Shown: positions 43,131 through 52,750 of the stretch, in pieces
How the letters are laid out: each line of letters opens with the position of its first letter
Numbering within the stretch: the stretch's first letter is position 1
From: Euonymus europaeus
Lineage: Eukaryota; Streptophyta; Magnoliopsida; Celastrales; Celastraceae
Reading direction: 5' to 3'
DNA: 64,000 bases
Assembly (NCBI GenBank): GCA_963580455.1
Contig: OY756963.1
Span: 17,131,555-17,195,554 of the forward strand
Translations under genes and position numbers: made by a program
The notes under the pieces: generated by a model
The model's input: the letters and a program-made list of their open reading frames with translations, nothing else
Database searches by the model: none
Told to the model about the DNA's origin: nothing

Positions 43131-44309
43131 AAGGTTGTGAATTTTTGGAATTCGATTGATGCATCAAATCGATCCACAGACACCCACTCGGTCAATTTAA
43201 GCCATACTCACAATCATATTCTTTATGAGAAAAGAAAGAATACATTTAAGGCTCATTAGATGGGTCAAATATCTTTAAACCCCCTCTTGAGTCCTTAAAT
43301 AGATTCTTCTAATCCCTAAAAATAAATTTGCTTTTTGGTTCCACGAAAATCAAGTGTTCTGAATAAATGCCGACAAAAACCCCAATATCTTGAAGGCTCA
43401 TTTGGTATTTAAACGGAATACGAGTTTCTCATATTAGTCTTGGTGTCATTATTTAAAGTGAGACGACTTGGATTTAATTGTTATCGCGTTGCGTCCTTTT
43501 CATGGTATAACAAAAATATACAAATCAATTTCAAACATGCATGGCATGGTATAGAAATTCAACCTTAAGCATACAATCTAAACAACTCATTATATACACA
43601 AACCCCAAATTTCTGTATATTTCTAGCACCCTAAAATAATATGTATGTATTTACACTATTTATGTCCATTATTTACATGGGTACATATTTACATGGCTTC
43701 GGGCTTACTAATTTCTATCCCAACAGTCCCATGCATGATTTATAAACTCAAAGCCCAATATATAAGCATGCTCTAAATATACACAAATATAAGTCATGGC
43801 CCAACAATCTATACATATAACCCACATGTATGTAAACCCAGAACCAAACTGCTGGCCCATATTCAAATATCCCAAACCAGCCCAGATATATTGACCCAAT
43901 GTTCTACCCATATAGCCCAAATAATCAATATACATGCAGGCCCAACAACACTTACTGGCCCAATAGCTCACAATCACCGACCGACCCAACAAACAAATTA
44001 AACTACCCATATATTGGCCCAATATATTAACAATTTTGGAGCTAAAGGGCTCAAACCAAACATTCCCTCACTTGGCCCAACGTCTTATCAATCAACACCG
44101 GCCCAATAAATAATCTGGCCCGTAAACAATTTAAACAAAATCAATCAAGTCTGGCCCTATCATCAGCCAACTACGCCAAAAGCCCGTTTACTAACTTGTC
44201 CCAATATCTAGCCCAAACAACTAATGTACTCAACCCAAATGCACAATAGCTTCTTCTTCTTCTTCATAATTGAACTTCTCCATTGATTTTCAGCAAAAAA
44301 ACCAAACAA

Positions 44310-44725
44310 AGTAATGCATACAGCACATATACATATATTATATCCATGCATATACATATATACAGCATCACAAATATACATATTCACACATACATATATA
44401 CAGCATCACAAATATACATATTCACACACACACACATATAAACATACATATATACAGAACACCAATATACATATATATGATACATACACACTCACACACA
44501 TATATATACATATACATATATGATACACGCACTCACACATATATATACATATATACACGGCACACTCACATATATATATATATATATATACATATACACA
44601 GCATCACCCATATATATATACATATGTACACGGCACACTCACACACACATATATACATATACACAGCCTCACACACACATATATATATATGGCACACTCA
44701 CGCATATATATATATACATATATAA
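44310..44725. repeat. TA/CA microsatellite block in 5' LTR
   Basis: Counterpart of 27990-28345. A segment containing CATACATATATACAGCATCA and CAAATATACATATTCACACA is present twice here and once in the other LTR. Confidence 0.9.
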
Positions 44726-45449
44726 TGTACCTTGGTGAGAGATGAGGATCCGGGTAAGTGAGGGAGTGAGAGAGTGTTCAGTCGAGGATGTTGCTTCTGG
44801 GTTGGTGATGATGGTCCGGTGATGATCGAAGAGATGGGGTGAGGTCTGGTTTCTCCTTCTCAGCTTTCTCTTTTCTTTTCGTATCCCCGGGTCTCCTCCG
44901 TCACCCTCTCTCACAGGCCAAGTCTTTGGTCCTTTCTTTTCCTTTTCACTGATCTACTCTCTTGTTTCTGGATCCCTCTTTTTATTTTTTTCTCCTCCTC
45001 CTTCACTTCTTTCTCTGGCTTTTTTCCTTTCTTTTCCTTTCTCCTCACTTCTTTCTCTTTCTTTTGTATCAATCTCAGCCGGGCCTCTCACTCTGCCCAT
45101 TCCCCTCATCAATCCCCACCATTACTCCCCCATCCTCCTCTTTAATGCTCTCTGTTTTCCTCTTAAACTCACCGGCTTCAACCCATCCCTGTTCCCATCT
45201 TCTGTCCGCCTCCCATCACCTCCCTTAATGTCATTTGGAAGCTTCTTTGGAGATGGGCCCAAAACATGGATTGTTAGGTTTGGGTTTAAGTCTATTTGGG
45301 CTTGGCTTGGTTTGGGCTTGGTCTATTTGGGTCCTTTATTCATTTTATGTACAATGTATTTTTCTATTTTCTATTTTGTTTGTTGTTTTTTTTTGTTTCG
45401 TATTTTTTTTATTACAGGGAGGAAATCCGGACAAAAATGGGGTATAACA

Positions 45450-45793
45450 CAGTGCATGTGGTGGCCTCACGGCCTTGGGAGCTCCAAGTAGACGGCTCAT
45501 CAAATAGAAAGGGGTCAGAAGCAGACATTGTCTTGGTAGCTCCAGGAGGCGAAGTACTGGAGATGGCAATACGACTTGGGTTCCCAGCCACCAATAACGA
45601 AGCGGAGTATGAGGCGCTGATCCAGGGAGTCATGAATGCCTTAAAGCTAGGGGCAACAGAGATAATTATCTACTCAGATTCCCAGTTAGTGGTGAACCAA
45701 CTTACAGGCCAATACATGGCGCGGACAGCGACAATGGCAGCTTATATGGAGAAGGTGCAAGAGTTGCTCAGCTGACTACGAGAGTATAAGATA
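45450..45793 (+). pseudogene. Element B: continuation, Tat-type RNase H
   Basis: It resumes the pol frame interrupted at 25963: VVASRPWELQVDGSSNRKGS, LVAPGGEVLEMAIRL, NNEAEYEALIQGVMNALKLG and IYSDSQLVVNQLTG are the archaeal-type RNase H of the Tat clade. A TGA stop lies at 45773-45775 (Gln codon changed) and the homology ends at LREYKI near 45793. There the sequence switches to an inverted gag; the integrase is entirely missing. Confidence 0.88.
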
Positions 45794-46721
45794 ATTCATG
45801 AATTGCTTGATCTTCTCCTGCAGTGTGGCCATGCTTTCTGGTGGCCTCATCATACGTGTCAGAGTATCTGGACGCATATTCCCCCAGTGACTCCCCTTTT
45901 CTCAGCCTTGGAGCGAACAACGTGTCTAGAGTTGCTGGCTCCCTGCTATTAGCTATGAATCTTGACACGAATGCTCGAGCTAACTCCTTCCAGGAAGATA
46001 TGGAGTACTCCGGGAGCAAATGAAACCACTTCATGGCTGTCCTGCCGAGACTAGAGGGAAACATTTTACACATTAAAACGTCTCGGCCTGCCCAAAGGGC
46101 CATTTTATGCGCATACGCCGCCACATGAGCTACAGAGTCAATTTTTCCATCATAAAGCTCAAAAGAAGGTGGAACAAACTTATTTGGGGGATCCTCCCTC
46201 CTAAGCGACTTCACGAACGGGGCGATGGTCATCCTGTTTAGTGTCTCCTCCGCCTTTCTTTGAGCACTCCATATGGCTTCTCCAAGCCTCTTTCCTCCAT
46301 CCCTCCGTGGTCGTCTCCCACTGCTACTGGAGGGAGACCTTCGCCTCATCCTTGCAGGAGTTGGTGAGTGCCTCCTACCTCTGGGGGAGGATGAGCGATC
46401 TTGTCGCCTAGAAGTCAATGAACGTCCTCGCCTTCGCTTTGGGGAAGGGCTTCTTCGCCGGTGAGATCGGCTAGTACTCTGGGTCTCCTCCTCAAGCGAT
46501 TGTATGGGACGCTGGATGACGCTAGCCAACCGCTTCCCCTTATTCTTCAGTGTGTGTAGCTGCTCCCTCAGACTCCGCAGCTCTTCCTCCTTCTGGCGCA
46601 GCACCGTTTCCATCTCCTCTTCTTGGGGGACCTTGTTGACGTCTTGATCATCAGCAACTTCCACCTCTGGGGGTAGTCGCGCATCCTCCATGCGGAGTCC
46701 CTCTTCATGAACCTCAGACAT
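45794..46721 (-). pseudogene. Inverted gag of a second element B-type copy
   Basis: Minus strand, start MSEVHEEGLRMEDARLPPEV at 46721. A coiled coil follows (RQKEEELRSLREQLHTLKNK), then an Arg/Ser-rich basic region (SHRRRSPSPKRRRGRSLTSR) and a gag core nearly identical to that at 20138 (EETLNRMTIAPFVKSLRRED, ALWAGRDVLMCKMFPSSLGR). After YASRYSDTYD about 90 bases present in the other copy are missing, then the frame reads a few more residues of shifted gag and ends at the junction with plus-strand pol (about 45794). It gives the N-terminal part that the + copy lacks. Confidence 0.88.
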
Positions 46722-46749
46722 AGCAACAAACTCAGGAAACCAAATGAAC

Positions 46750-46770
46750 GTTTCCCATAGACGACGCCAA
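46750..46770 (-). other. Primer binding site of the inverted element copy
   Basis: The minus strand reads TTGGCGTCGTCTATGGGAAAC one base after the LTR end GCATCGACA. TTGGCGCCGTCTGTGGG is the usual form in plant Ty3/gypsy elements of this kind; this copy has a few changes. Confidence 0.7.
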
Positions 46771-46771
46771 T

Positions 46772-47206
46772 TGTCGATGCAAAAAATCACACCAACATTG
46801 GGATTCCTGGGTTGATGAAAGCAAACGACAGTTGAAGTATTTAAGGTGCTTGAAAAGTAAATGACACGAAGAAATTACGTAGTTCAGCAAGAGTGCCTAC
46901 GTCCACGGGTAAAGTAAAAATGTTATTCTTCAGATCCCCCTTCAGGGTTACAAGTGTGCTATTTATAACAAAGGTAAATAACAACTTCCCCTAACCTCTC
47001 CCCACATCACGTACTAAATCTATCATCCGAATTTCAAAGGTCTTCACTTGAATTTTGAAGAGACGTTGAGTAGATTGTGGTGATCACCAAGGCGGGATGA
47101 AGTTACGTTACTTACGTAACTCACCTACAGGCCATGCGCCACGTCTAGTTTCTAGGTGTGCACTGTATCTACTGCCACGTGGTCACTTGACTTTACGTAG
47201 TCCACA
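46772..47206 (-). mobile_element. LTR (435 bp) of the inverted element copy
   Basis: On minus it starts TGTGGACTACGTAAAGTC and ends TTTTTTGCATCGACA, just before the PBS. It has a TATA box (GTTATAAATAGC), then CCTGAAGGGGGATCTGAAG, and the typical CCCGTGGACGTAGGCACTC block. It is the 5' LTR for the inverted gag. The expected target duplicate (ATATC beyond 47206) has no partner, in line with a rearranged or truncated element. Confidence 0.75.
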
Positions 47207-47209
47207 ATA

Positions 47210-47760
47210 TCTATCTTGCCCCTAACTAATAACTTGATGCAATTTGTCTCTTTATAAGAAATTTGCGAATTATCGACGAAATTTTTTATTGATAATCTTA
47301 AAAATCCATTGATAATATTGATTACCAATCAAAAATTTATGTCGCTAAAACCCTCGTGAGTAATCTAAACACTGATGGGAAAAAATTTGTTGGTAATTAT
47401 CGACAGATTTTTTCCATCGATAAATACCTACAGAAATTTCATCGATAATCTGACAGCAATATCGACAGAAACATTTAATCTTCACCACTAAAAAAATTAC
47501 ATAAATGTCTATTTTGTCACAACTAATAATTTAATGTCATTTGTCTTACTACAAGAAATTTGTGAATTATCAATAAATTTTTTTGTCTGTAATCCTAAAA
47601 ATCCATCTTTAATATTGATTGCCGATCAAAAATTTATGTCGTTAAAACCCTCATCGGTAATATAAACATTGATGGGAAAATTTTCGTTTGTAATTATCAA
47701 CGGATTTTTTTGTTGGTAAATATCGAGAGAAATTTCATCAGTAATGAGTCGGCAAAAAAT
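47210..47760. repeat. Pair of about 300-bp direct repeats with CACTA-like subterminal motifs
   Basis: Two units (from about 47210 and 47509) share ACTAATAAYTTRATG, AAGAAATTTGYGAATTATC, TTGATTRCCRATCAAAAATTTATG and AGAAATTTCATC. ACTACAAGAAA with ATCGACGAAATT-type repeats resembles the ends of plant CACTA (En/Spm) transposons, here degenerate. Many short inverted GATAAT/ATTATC copies make it hairpin-rich. No transposase is present. Confidence 0.45.
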
Positions 47761-47977
47761 AAAAATTTCATCAATAATATGTTGACAAAAAATAAAAAAT
47801 TAAATTTCATCTATAATGCATCGGCAAAAAAATATATATTTTTAAATTACATGGGCAAAAAATAACTCTGTTAATTTTTTGTTAGTAAGCCGAGTTTTCA
47901 TACCCATTTTTGTCATATTCTTTTCATAATAAAATTATTTTAAAAAAATTATCAGTGTTGACTGAGTCAATGTCCAT
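47761..47977. other. AT-rich tail of the repeat pair
   Basis: A shorter third run of ATTTCATCAATAATRTG-type motifs, then spacer. No gene. Confidence 0.35.
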
Positions 47978-48217
47978 GTGTCATGCATTTTAATGAACTG
48001 TATGCCGTCTAGTCTTTTGACCATACTGAACGCTGGTAAAACAAATGTGAAGGAGGCGTTGACAAGTAGCGACATTTATGTTGGCTCCTCTTCCTCTTCC
48101 TCTTCCTCTTCAAGGCTTTTGTTTCTCGATTCTCGAATGTTCTACCATATTGCCATGAAGCCCAACTACCTCCAAGAATGGTACAATATAGTTGACGAGG
48201 TCAGTTTACCTGAGTAG
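47978..48217 (+). CDS. Small ORF with Ser run, doubtful
   Basis: 79 codons, MSCILMNCMPSSLLTILNAG, with a nine-Ser run coded by TCC/TCT repeats and a C-terminal KPNYLQEWYNIVDEVSLPE. The tail has protein-like composition but I recognise no family and no splice partner. It may be a fragment of a decayed host gene or chance. Confidence 0.2.
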   Translation: MSCILMNCMPSSLLTILNAGKTNVKEALTSSDIYVGSSSSSSSSSRLLFLDSRMFYHIAMKPNYLQEWYNIVDEVSLPE

Positions 48218-48557
48218 GCCCACGAGGCCTGATCTGCTACTCCTAATAATTATCTAACACTATTTTTTTAATAAAGAAAGAGGATGAAACAAGATCTCAG
48301 GTTTCAAGATTATAATATGATTCAATTCGTCAACTAAGTTATTTGAGATTTGTATCACTGTCATATTATCACTCCATAATACGGTGATTATTGAACTAGA
48401 AAAATTATCACTTTTTATGAGAGTAAGTTAAAATTAGGAACAATTATCCATAAGCACAATGTTGAACAAATTTAATCCAATAAGAACTGACATCAAAATT
48501 AATTATTAATAAGCACAAAGACTACCATGTTACGATGTTACCTATATGTTGTTTTTA
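48218..48557. other. Intergenic DNA below the LINE fragment
   Basis: AT-rich, no gene. A LINE inserted on minus should end here with a poly(A), but no long A-run is seen, so the LINE 3' end is degraded or already lost. Confidence 0.4.
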
Positions 48558-49142
48558 TTAAAGATTATCAAAAAACAAAACATCAGAAATCATAGGGGGT
48601 GGGACAGTATCCCAAACACTCCGATCAAACATAGAACACACAACCCTAGCCAGAGCATGAGTTACATGGTTCGCTGACCTACAGACACAAGTAAAGGAAC
48701 AATGACTAAAATCGTTTGAAAGACACCTACAATCATCCACAATAGAACTAAAATTGGATGTACCTCGAGTCGAACCTTGAATCTCCATAACCGTCAATTG
48801 AGAATCAGATTCAAGGACAACACTCAAAAAACCCAAACCCTTCAACCAACTCAATGCCTCTTGGCAACTCAAAGCTTCCACCATACATGGATCTAGAGGA
48901 CCACTCAAAATACCATTACAAGCCGCCAATAAAGAGCCACTATCATCGCAAACAACACAACCATATCCTATACTACTAATATATGGAAATAAGGCCACAT
49001 CGACATTGCACTTAACCCAACCATTATCTGGATGGTGCCACACATCCAAAGCCTGATTATTAGTGGATATGGCACTCGACGCTAGCAAACTTATCTGGGC
49101 ATTACTCCATTGCTCGAGCACCACCTTGGCCATTTGCATCAC
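48558..49142 (-). pseudogene. RNase H domain of a plant LINE (truncated)
   Basis: 194 codons on minus. After a short lead (MMQMAKVVLEQWSNAQ) the sequence WHHPDNGWVKCNVDVALF, GYGCVVCDDSGSLLAACNG, LSCQEALSWLKGLGFLSVVL, ESDSQLTVMEIQG and RSANHVTHALARVVCSMFDR is the RNase H-like (RVT_3) domain at the C-terminus of plant L1-type LINE polyproteins or of captured copies. The first catalytic Asp lies in KCNVDVA. The frame is open but stands alone, with no reverse transcriptase upstream, so it is a 5'-truncated relic. Confidence 0.75.
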
Positions 49143-49784
49143 TTGAGAAGCTTGGCTATATTATTTAGAATTTAAAAGATTATTTCCAAATCAATATATT
49201 TGCTAGTATATATTAGGGGTGGAAGAAATCGATATGAACTAAAATCCAAACCAAAATTTTAAATTCAGTTCGGTTTCTCGATTTACAATTCAGTTACGGT
49301 TAGTATTTATAAGATTTTCAATGTTCAGTTTCGGTTTGGCCTCAAAAAACTTATTTTGATTTCAAGCCAAAAAATCCAAAATATTATGTCGTTAAGTATT
49401 TTATACTTGATAGAAATCATTCAACAATTACATCGCTACATTTTTCAAGAAAAAGTTGCAACATATACACGACCTCACTTAAAATGAAAGGCTAGAAATC
49501 AGTACTCCACTTTCCATTCTAATCAAGCTATCATAGCCGTTTGATTCGAAATTGTGATCACACACATGACATGATGTTTGATATGAAAATTCTTTTGGAA
49601 AACCAATGGAATGGGTCCATGACTTCCTTGGGTTAAATATATTTATAACAGTAGTTTCCAATCTAGCCATGGGAGGACTCTGTTTGAGGTCACGTACACA
49701 AGACCACCCCCAACATTACTGTCTTATGTTTTAGGAACTGCATAATTAGAGGTTGTTGATGTACTGTTGACAGACTGAGATCAA
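49143..49784. other. Intergenic DNA, possible small transposon remnant
   Basis: From 49210 the text TAGGGGTGGAAGAAATCGAT with repeated CAGTTTCGGTTT-type motifs resembles plant hAT-like non-autonomous repeats that begin AGGGGTG. No matching end was found. No gene. Confidence 0.3.
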
Positions 49785-50282
49785 TTGCTGCATGATGTCA
49801 AAAAGAAATTAATGGAAGCCCAGAATTGTATGAAGAAAATTTATGATGGTCACCATATTGAGAGGGAGTTCTTTTCGAGAGATTGGATGTTTGTTTGCCT
49901 TCAACTTTACCGCCAAAAAATGGTGTCACATAGAATCAACATGAAATTAGCGGCCAAATGCTTTGGACCATGTCAAGTCATTGCTAAGGTGGGAGTTTTT
50001 TCATCTAAGCTCGATTTACCTGAGGGTTCAAGAGTGCATCCGGTCTTTCATGTCTCTTTGTTGAAGAAGAAGCTTGGGTCTAGAGAATCTACTAGCTTAG
50101 AGCTTTGATGAAGACATTCCTGCAAGACCAGTCGTTGACCTTCAACATCAAGGGACTGGTAGACATGGTCAGCTCTTGGTGCACTGGGAGAACTCCATTC
50201 CAGCAGAAGCTAATGGGAGAGTGAGTTTGAGATGCGACGTCGCTTTCCACATTTTTCCCTTGAGGACAAGGACTTTTCCTCG
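49785..50282 (+). pseudogene. Integrase C-terminal end of a chromovirus-type Ty3/gypsy element
   Basis: MKKIYDGHHIEREFFSRDWM, VCLQLYRQKMVSHRINMKLA and AAKCFGPCQVIAKVG, then LPEGSRVHPVFHVSLLKKKL, are the conserved C-terminal end of Tekay/Del-type integrases. A frameshift near 50090 ends the frame at 50106. In another frame a chromodomain-like stretch continues (GRHGQLLVHWENSIPAEANG, then FPLRTRTFPRRRKC) to the PPT. The rest of the element is absent to the left. Confidence 0.8.
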
Positions 50283-50292
50283 TAGGAGGAAA
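50283..50292 (+). other. Polypurine tract of the chromovirus-type fragment
   Basis: CGTAGGAGGAAA directly precedes the LTR start TGTTAGGCATGC. Confidence 0.55.
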
Positions 50293-50637
50293 TGTTAGGC
50301 ATGCATTTCTTTGACTATGTTTTACTCAAGGATGTTTATTTTACTTTATAGGACCGGTTAGGTTGTTTGTTAGACCGGCCTACTACTTTGTTATGTTTGT
50401 TTCTTCAAGCCCTTATAAGGCCTTTAAATGAAGGCACCAAAAAAATTACCAATTTCCACTTGTGGAGCAAGGAGGCTAGGGTTTCCTCGAAACAACCCCA
50501 AACTCAAACACTATTGCTCCTGTCGCTAGATCCCAATCCCAGGCTCGTATTAGTTTCATCTTTACCATTGATCACCATGTAATTAGAGTCTCTATAGTAA
50601 GTTTATTTTGATGAGTTGGCCATGCCTTGTTCTTCTT
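50293..50637 (+). mobile_element. 3' LTR of the chromovirus-type element
   Basis: It starts TGTTAGGCATGCATTTC after the PPT and contains GACCGGTTAGGTTGTTTG and the R-like GGCTAGGGTTTCCTCG. The right end is approximate because a gag relic of another element begins at about 50640. The 71-codon ORF inside (50367-50582) is not a gene. Confidence 0.6.
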
Positions 50638-50639
50638 TA

Positions 50640-50873
50640 AGAAATATTTTGTGGCAAAAATCCTTGACCCTTGGATGAGAAAAATCACGAAAATCTAAAT
50701 CATCAAACTTCTTCCTGAATTATATGTGCATATCCTTTACGACTAGTTCCACAACTTCTTCTGGTATCACAATATTACACTAAAGTCTGACTTCTTTAAA
50801 CCTATCGAGAAATTGTCCAATTGGTTCTCTTTGAAATTTAGAGATCCTAAACAAATCTACCATGAAAACTTAT
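50640..50873 (-). pseudogene. Gag relic, downstream part (Ty3/gypsy)
   Basis: On minus, read through stops, REPIGQFLDRFKEVRL, CNIVIPEEVVELVVKDMHI and FRKKFDDLDFRDFSHP are recognisable gag. This is the piece after the insertion at 50879-52245; the earlier part of the same gag is at 52246-52750. Confidence 0.6.
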
Positions 50874-50878
50874 AGTTT

Positions 50879-52245
50879 TGATAAGTGCCAGAATATACAT
50901 TCTAAAATTAATTACATATAGTCATTTATGAATGATTAAGGTTTAAAGTGATGTTTTTGTGCATTAAACTCCAAATATTATTTGGACATCACTTTATTAT
51001 TTTAAATGAAATTTTGTAAGTTTACACACCAAGTTTTAGTCATGCTTTCTTGTGATTCAACCCAAGCAATTGTGGAATTTCTTGATTTATAAGTAAAGAT
51101 ATGTCATCCATGACATCATCATCATTTTTTAAATAAATATCAAAAATATTTATATGAAAAAATATCATGACATTTGCATTGAATTTGTGATCCACTTGTA
51201 TTAAAAATATCATGATATTTATATCATATTTTGTTTATAAAGGATTCCACGTATTGAAGAAAAAGGAAGGAAGCAAAATCTTTTGGTGGAAACAATATCT
51301 TTTGGTAGAGAGAGCAAAAGGAAGAACATAGAAGAATAAAAGGGTTTTATTTTTAGTTATGTATTTTTTATGTTTTATGTTGAATTATATATAATTAAGC
51401 TTTTTTAGTTAGGGCTTATCTTTGAAGCCTTAAACATGATTTCGATTATATAAGTTGTGTGGATTACATATTTTCTTATAAGAATGATGATTTTGATTTT
51501 TCCATGATATCTGAATTCTAATATTTTTGTTTATTTGAGTAACTAACTTTGAAACATGTATTAGAATTAATTGTTCTATAACATGATCAATTACCTTGTT
51601 GAATATGTTTTTGTTTGCAACATATAATTCGGTTAAAATGAATTATGAGAAATCAATTCTTGAATATCTAAGTATAAACACCAGGTATTAGAATTCTTGT
51701 GTTGTTCATATTCTCTTTTCTTTTATTGGATTTTTAATTGTTAATTGATGCAGACACCATGCTAGATTTTAATTGAGAATACACGTACTGAAGTAGACAC
51801 CATGCACTGTACATGCACCTAAGAGAGAATCATACAATAAGAGTTTAACCATGACCTTGTTGTGAATGTTGTCATCATATACTTGTTGAAAGTTTCAATC
51901 TATCATTTCTTATAAATTGTTTGATTGTATTGTTTGATTGTTTTGTGGTGGATAGTGAGTCCTAACAAGGATTTTCAAAAATTAAAACTCATTACTTTAT
52001 ATTATTATTTTTATTTTTAATACTAATATTTTTATCTTTACTGTTATATTTTACAAGACTTAAACCCTCCCACCCCCCCCCCCCCCCTCACCCCCATCTT
52101 TTACAATTATGTGTAAATTATTATATTCAAGTGTTAAATTGTATATTTATTAGTATCACTTCTCATGAGATCGACTTTTACTTGTCCATTACATATTATT
52201 TGTACAATTATAAGATTATTTTAAATTGTTACTAACGACATAACA
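50879..52245. mobile_element. Solo LTR, 1367 bp, inserted in the gag relic
   Basis: TGATAAGTGCCAGAATATAC at the left and CTAACGACATAACA at the right give TG...CA ends. They are flanked by AGTTT (50874-50878) and AGTTC (52246-52250), a 5-bp duplication with one change. Minus-strand gag homology stops at one side and resumes at the other. The inside is AT-rich and non-coding with a C-run at 52070-52088. No internal element region, so a solo LTR (or a non-autonomous element). Confidence 0.65.
52070..52088. repeat. Poly(C) tract
   Basis: An almost uninterrupted C-run (with one A and a following TCACCCCC) in otherwise AT-rich DNA; length may be uncertain in assembly. Confidence 0.8.
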
Positions 52246-52750
52246 AGTTCCTCCTTGTAGAACTACTTGTGAAAAACTTCCACCATTTGTTTACAACTGT
52301 CAATAGAATTAGTAGATAACTTTATGTACCCGGAGACGACAATACTAGTGAGGAATTTTTTTCATTGATAGGTAACTTTATGTATCAGGAGAAGTCCATA
52401 CTAGTAAAGAAATTTCCAAATAGCTTGAGCTTATAGTCATCTTCCGAGCCTACTTCTCCGCACTAGATGGTGAAATAGGCCATATACTCCATCGATTGAG
52501 CATATTTTCATGAGAATATAAAAACTCTAATCCTATGAGGAGTGAACATGCTTTATCAAAAGTCTACAATAAATGGATCTCCGAGCGAGTAGGGCCTAAC
52601 ATGTCTTGGATAATATTTATAACTTGATCATTTTATCACCTATTGAGATTGATTATGATAAGGTTGTTGATAATCATACTAACCTTGACTCCTAAGTTTG
52701 GTATAAGGATATGGTTGGTAATGTCACTCTTGTGATTGAATTTATGGTTC
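52246..52750 (-). pseudogene. Gag relic, upstream part (Ty3/gypsy)
   Basis: On minus, with stops and frameshifts, MEYMAYFTI, CGEVGSEDDYKLKLFGNSL, then WYIKLP-like and MVEVFHK-like pieces match the gag core of plant Ty3/gypsy elements. Coding breaks off at the solo LTR and continues at 50873. No LTR of its own is identified. Confidence 0.55.

Larger units (their letters stand above)
25969..45449 (-). mobile_element. Complete Ogre-like Ty3/gypsy retrotransposon, 19,481 bp
   Basis: Both LTRs are present (3130 and 3141 bp, TG...CA), with a PBS, a PPT and perfect 5-bp target duplications CAGTG (25964-25968 and 45450-45454). It lies inside the RNase H frame of element B. Read on minus the order is 5' LTR, PBS, ORF1, gag-protease-G-patch, intron, RT-RNase H-aRNase H-integrase, long spacer, extra ORF, poly(A), PPT, 3' LTR. 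An ORF upstream of gag, an intron between protease and RT, a second archaeal-type RNase H, very long LTRs and a tRNA-Arg primer are the published hallmarks of Ogre (Tat lineage). The extra 3' ORF is less usual. By eye the LTRs differ at five bases and three repeat lengths, so insertion was recent. Confidence 0.95.
42309..45449 (-). repeat. Ogre-like 5' LTR (3141 bp)
   Basis: Same ends and content as the 3' LTR. By eye, single-base differences correspond to 26608, 27080, 27639, 27859 and 28771 in the other copy. The 11-bp length difference is accounted for by an additional unit of about 38 bp in the microsatellite here, four more TA bases, and one fewer 31-bp unit near 45300. The right end abuts CAGTG (45450-45454). 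Confidence 0.95.

Noticed and set aside
48558..49142. Host gene of the RNase H-like (RVT_3) type
   Set aside because: Start context and neighbours give no support for a gene and the domain is the usual end of plant LINEs; left as a relic, though a domesticated copy cannot be fully excluded.
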